7,243 nucleotides of DNA from Clostridia bacterium. Its GTDB lineage: Bacteria > Bacillota > Clostridia > SK-Y3 > JACMMQ01. Made by a program: the position numbers and the translations under genes. Location of the stretch: assembly GCA_014378955.1 (NCBI GenBank), contig JACMMQ010000148.1, positions 1 through 7,243 on the forward strand, given 5' to 3'. This document shows positions 6,702 through 7,243 of the stretch, in pieces. The notes beneath the pieces are model-generated. The model had not been told where the DNA came from and did not search any database. It was given only the letters and a program-made list of their open reading frames with translations. Every line of letters starts with the position of its first letter. The stretch's first letter is position 1.

Positions 6702-6740
6702 TTAAGTTGACGACATTGAATAACACTGTCGTCAACTTAA
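6702..6740. repeat. Perfect 14-bp inverted repeat just after the kinase gene
   Basis: TTAAGTTGACGACA (6702-6715) is exactly complementary to 6727-6740, around an 11-base loop, starting two bases after the kinase stop codon at 6699. It could end the operon transcript, but the T run (6747-6751) is separated from the stem by GCGGCG, so it is a poor intrinsic terminator. Its right half is also the left end of the insertion-like element at 6724-6857. Confidence 0.7.
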
Positions 6741-6867
6741 GCGGCGTTTTTCGTAGGGGCAGACCTTGTGTCAGCCCAAATGCACTAAATTCGGGCGGAC
6801 ATAAAGCCCGCCCCTACGGTAAATATGCATGTAATTTCTCTTAAGTTGACGACAGTGCATTGAATAT
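6714..6867. mobile_element. MITE-like element with 18-bp terminal inverted repeats and ~10-bp target duplication
   Basis: CACTGTCGTCAACTTAAG (6724-6741) is repeated in perfect inverted form at 6840-6857, enclosing a 134-base unit with no transposase. CATTGAATAA (6714-6723) lies directly outside the left end and CATTGAATAT (6858-6867) directly outside the right, a 9-of-10 match that looks like a target site duplication. The interior contains the palindromic repeat at 6753-6817. I cannot assign an insertion sequence family; a parent element would have to supply the transposase in trans. A third, partial copy of the terminus (6702-6715) lies just outside the left border, so other rearrangement histories are possible. 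Confidence 0.6.
6753..6817. repeat. Palindromic intergenic repeat, copy 2
   Basis: It is bounded by GTAGGGGC (6753-6760) and GCCCCTAC (6810-6817), with inner GGGC/GCCC pairs on each side (left arm ending GCCC near 6777, right arm beginning GGGC near 6793). It is preceded by TTTTTC and followed by GGT, just like the copy at 1430-1502, so I place both in one family, though the arms here are more degraded and the interior differs. It sits within the insertion-like element between the kinase gene and spoIIID. No coding content. Confidence 0.75.
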
Positions 6868-6923
6868 ATAAAAAGTAAAATAAGTAATAATGACGTGATT
6901 ATAGATAGTGTATAACAATAACA

Positions 6924-6963
6924 AACAAAAACGAGTGCGCATTTCACGCACTCGTTTCGCTTT
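6924..6963 (-). terminator. spoIIID terminator overlapping the end of the coding region
   Basis: On the minus strand AAACGAGTGCG (6957-6947) pairs with CGCACTCGTTT (6939-6929) around a 7-base loop and is followed by further T residues, then G and TTT, a good intrinsic terminator. The left half of the stem encodes the last residues of SpoIIID, and the stop codon TGA is the first part of the loop. The module is nearly identical to the terminator at 4541-4586. Confidence 0.85.
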
Positions 6964-7207
6964 CCTTCTGGTATTTTTGCTTGGTCGCCAATCCGCCCCG
7001 AATGTGCCGCTCTGCCTTGTTTTCTTCTAAAATTATCTTTGCCATTTGTGCGAGTTGAGGTTTTATCCATATGAGTCTTTCTGTGATATCTTTATGTACA
7101 GTAGATTTTGAAATACCAAATTTTTTCGCAGCCTCACGAACTGTAGATTTGTGCTCGATAATGTATTGTGCAAGGGTGACTGTCCGTTCTTCAATATACG
7201 CCTTCAA
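6944..7207 (-). CDS. spoIIID: Sporulation transcriptional regulator SpoIIID
   Basis: 87 residues, close to the ~93 of Bacillus subtilis SpoIIID, with the family opening (xxxYIEERT) and the helix-turn-helix TVREAAKKFGISKSTVHKDI at about 22-41. The C-terminal basic patch RHIRGGLATKQKY (67-79) is also conserved in SpoIIID and contributes to DNA binding. SpoIIID is a small DNA-binding protein active in the mother cell, where it works with sigma-E to switch genes on and off after engulfment begins. The start is a TTG at 7205-7207 with a strong AAGGGGGAG site (7214-7222) about six bases upstream; no in-frame ATG is near, and the frame stays open to the window edge, but family alignment favours this start. 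It converges on the two-component operon. The promoter lies outside the window. Its last codons are inside the terminator stem. Confidence 0.95.
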   Translation of the reverse strand: MKAYIEERTVTLAQYIIEHKSTVREAAKKFGISKSTVHKDITERLIWIKPQLAQMAKIILEENKAERHIRGGLATKQKYQKESETSA

Positions 7208-7243
7208 AAATAACTCCCCCTTCTTGCCTTGTGCTATTACATT

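Noticed and set aside
6319..6735. Minus-strand open frame of 138 codons
   Set aside because: It lies antisense to the conserved ATPase domain of the kinase and starts inside the inverted repeat; a shadow.
6771..7070. Minus-strand open frame of 99 codons overlapping spoIIID
   Set aside because: It is out of frame with the clearly conserved SpoIIID and runs through its terminator and the palindromic repeat.

Overview
This window looks like a chromosomal segment from a low-GC, endospore-forming Bacillota, most likely of the class Clostridia. The evidence is a recognisable SpoIIID sporulation regulator at the right end, AGGAGG-type ribosome binding sites, TATAAT promoters with extended -10 TG dinucleotides, and two LytTR-type two-component regulators typical of that group. 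I cannot name a species.

Layout from left to right. Positions 1-281 (minus strand) hold the N-terminal part of a multi-pass membrane protein that runs off the left edge and is probably a sensor kinase. It is divergent, across a short promoter region, from a LytTR response regulator (418-1134, plus), which ends at a strong terminator (1191-1250). A 464-base non-coding stretch follows and contains a three-hairpin palindromic repeat (1430-1502). Next is a large gene (1599-4532) for a secreted protein of about 977 residues built from roughly nine degenerate copies of a ~95-residue beta-rich repeat. The last four copies form two copies of an A-B doublet. A perfect 13-bp terminator hairpin closes the gene. 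After its own promoter comes a complete two-gene LytTR/GHKL two-component operon (4703-5434 and 5431-6699) with an ATGA stop/start overlap.

The 244-base gap before the last gene contains a small insertion-like element with 18-bp terminal inverted repeats and a ~10-bp direct repeat at its borders. A second member of the palindromic repeat family lies inside it. spoIIID (6944-7207, minus) converges on this gap, and its terminator hairpin overlaps its last codons.

How the parts may work together is inference. The two LytTR systems flank the secreted repeat protein, so it is a natural candidate target, but no regulator-target link is proven by the sequence. The second kinase has the layout of AgrC-type peptide sensors, yet no signal-peptide precursor or AgrB-like processing gene is visible here. 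I do not see a defence system, CRISPR array, phage or RNA gene. The most unusual content is the repeat protein and the layered non-coding repeats.
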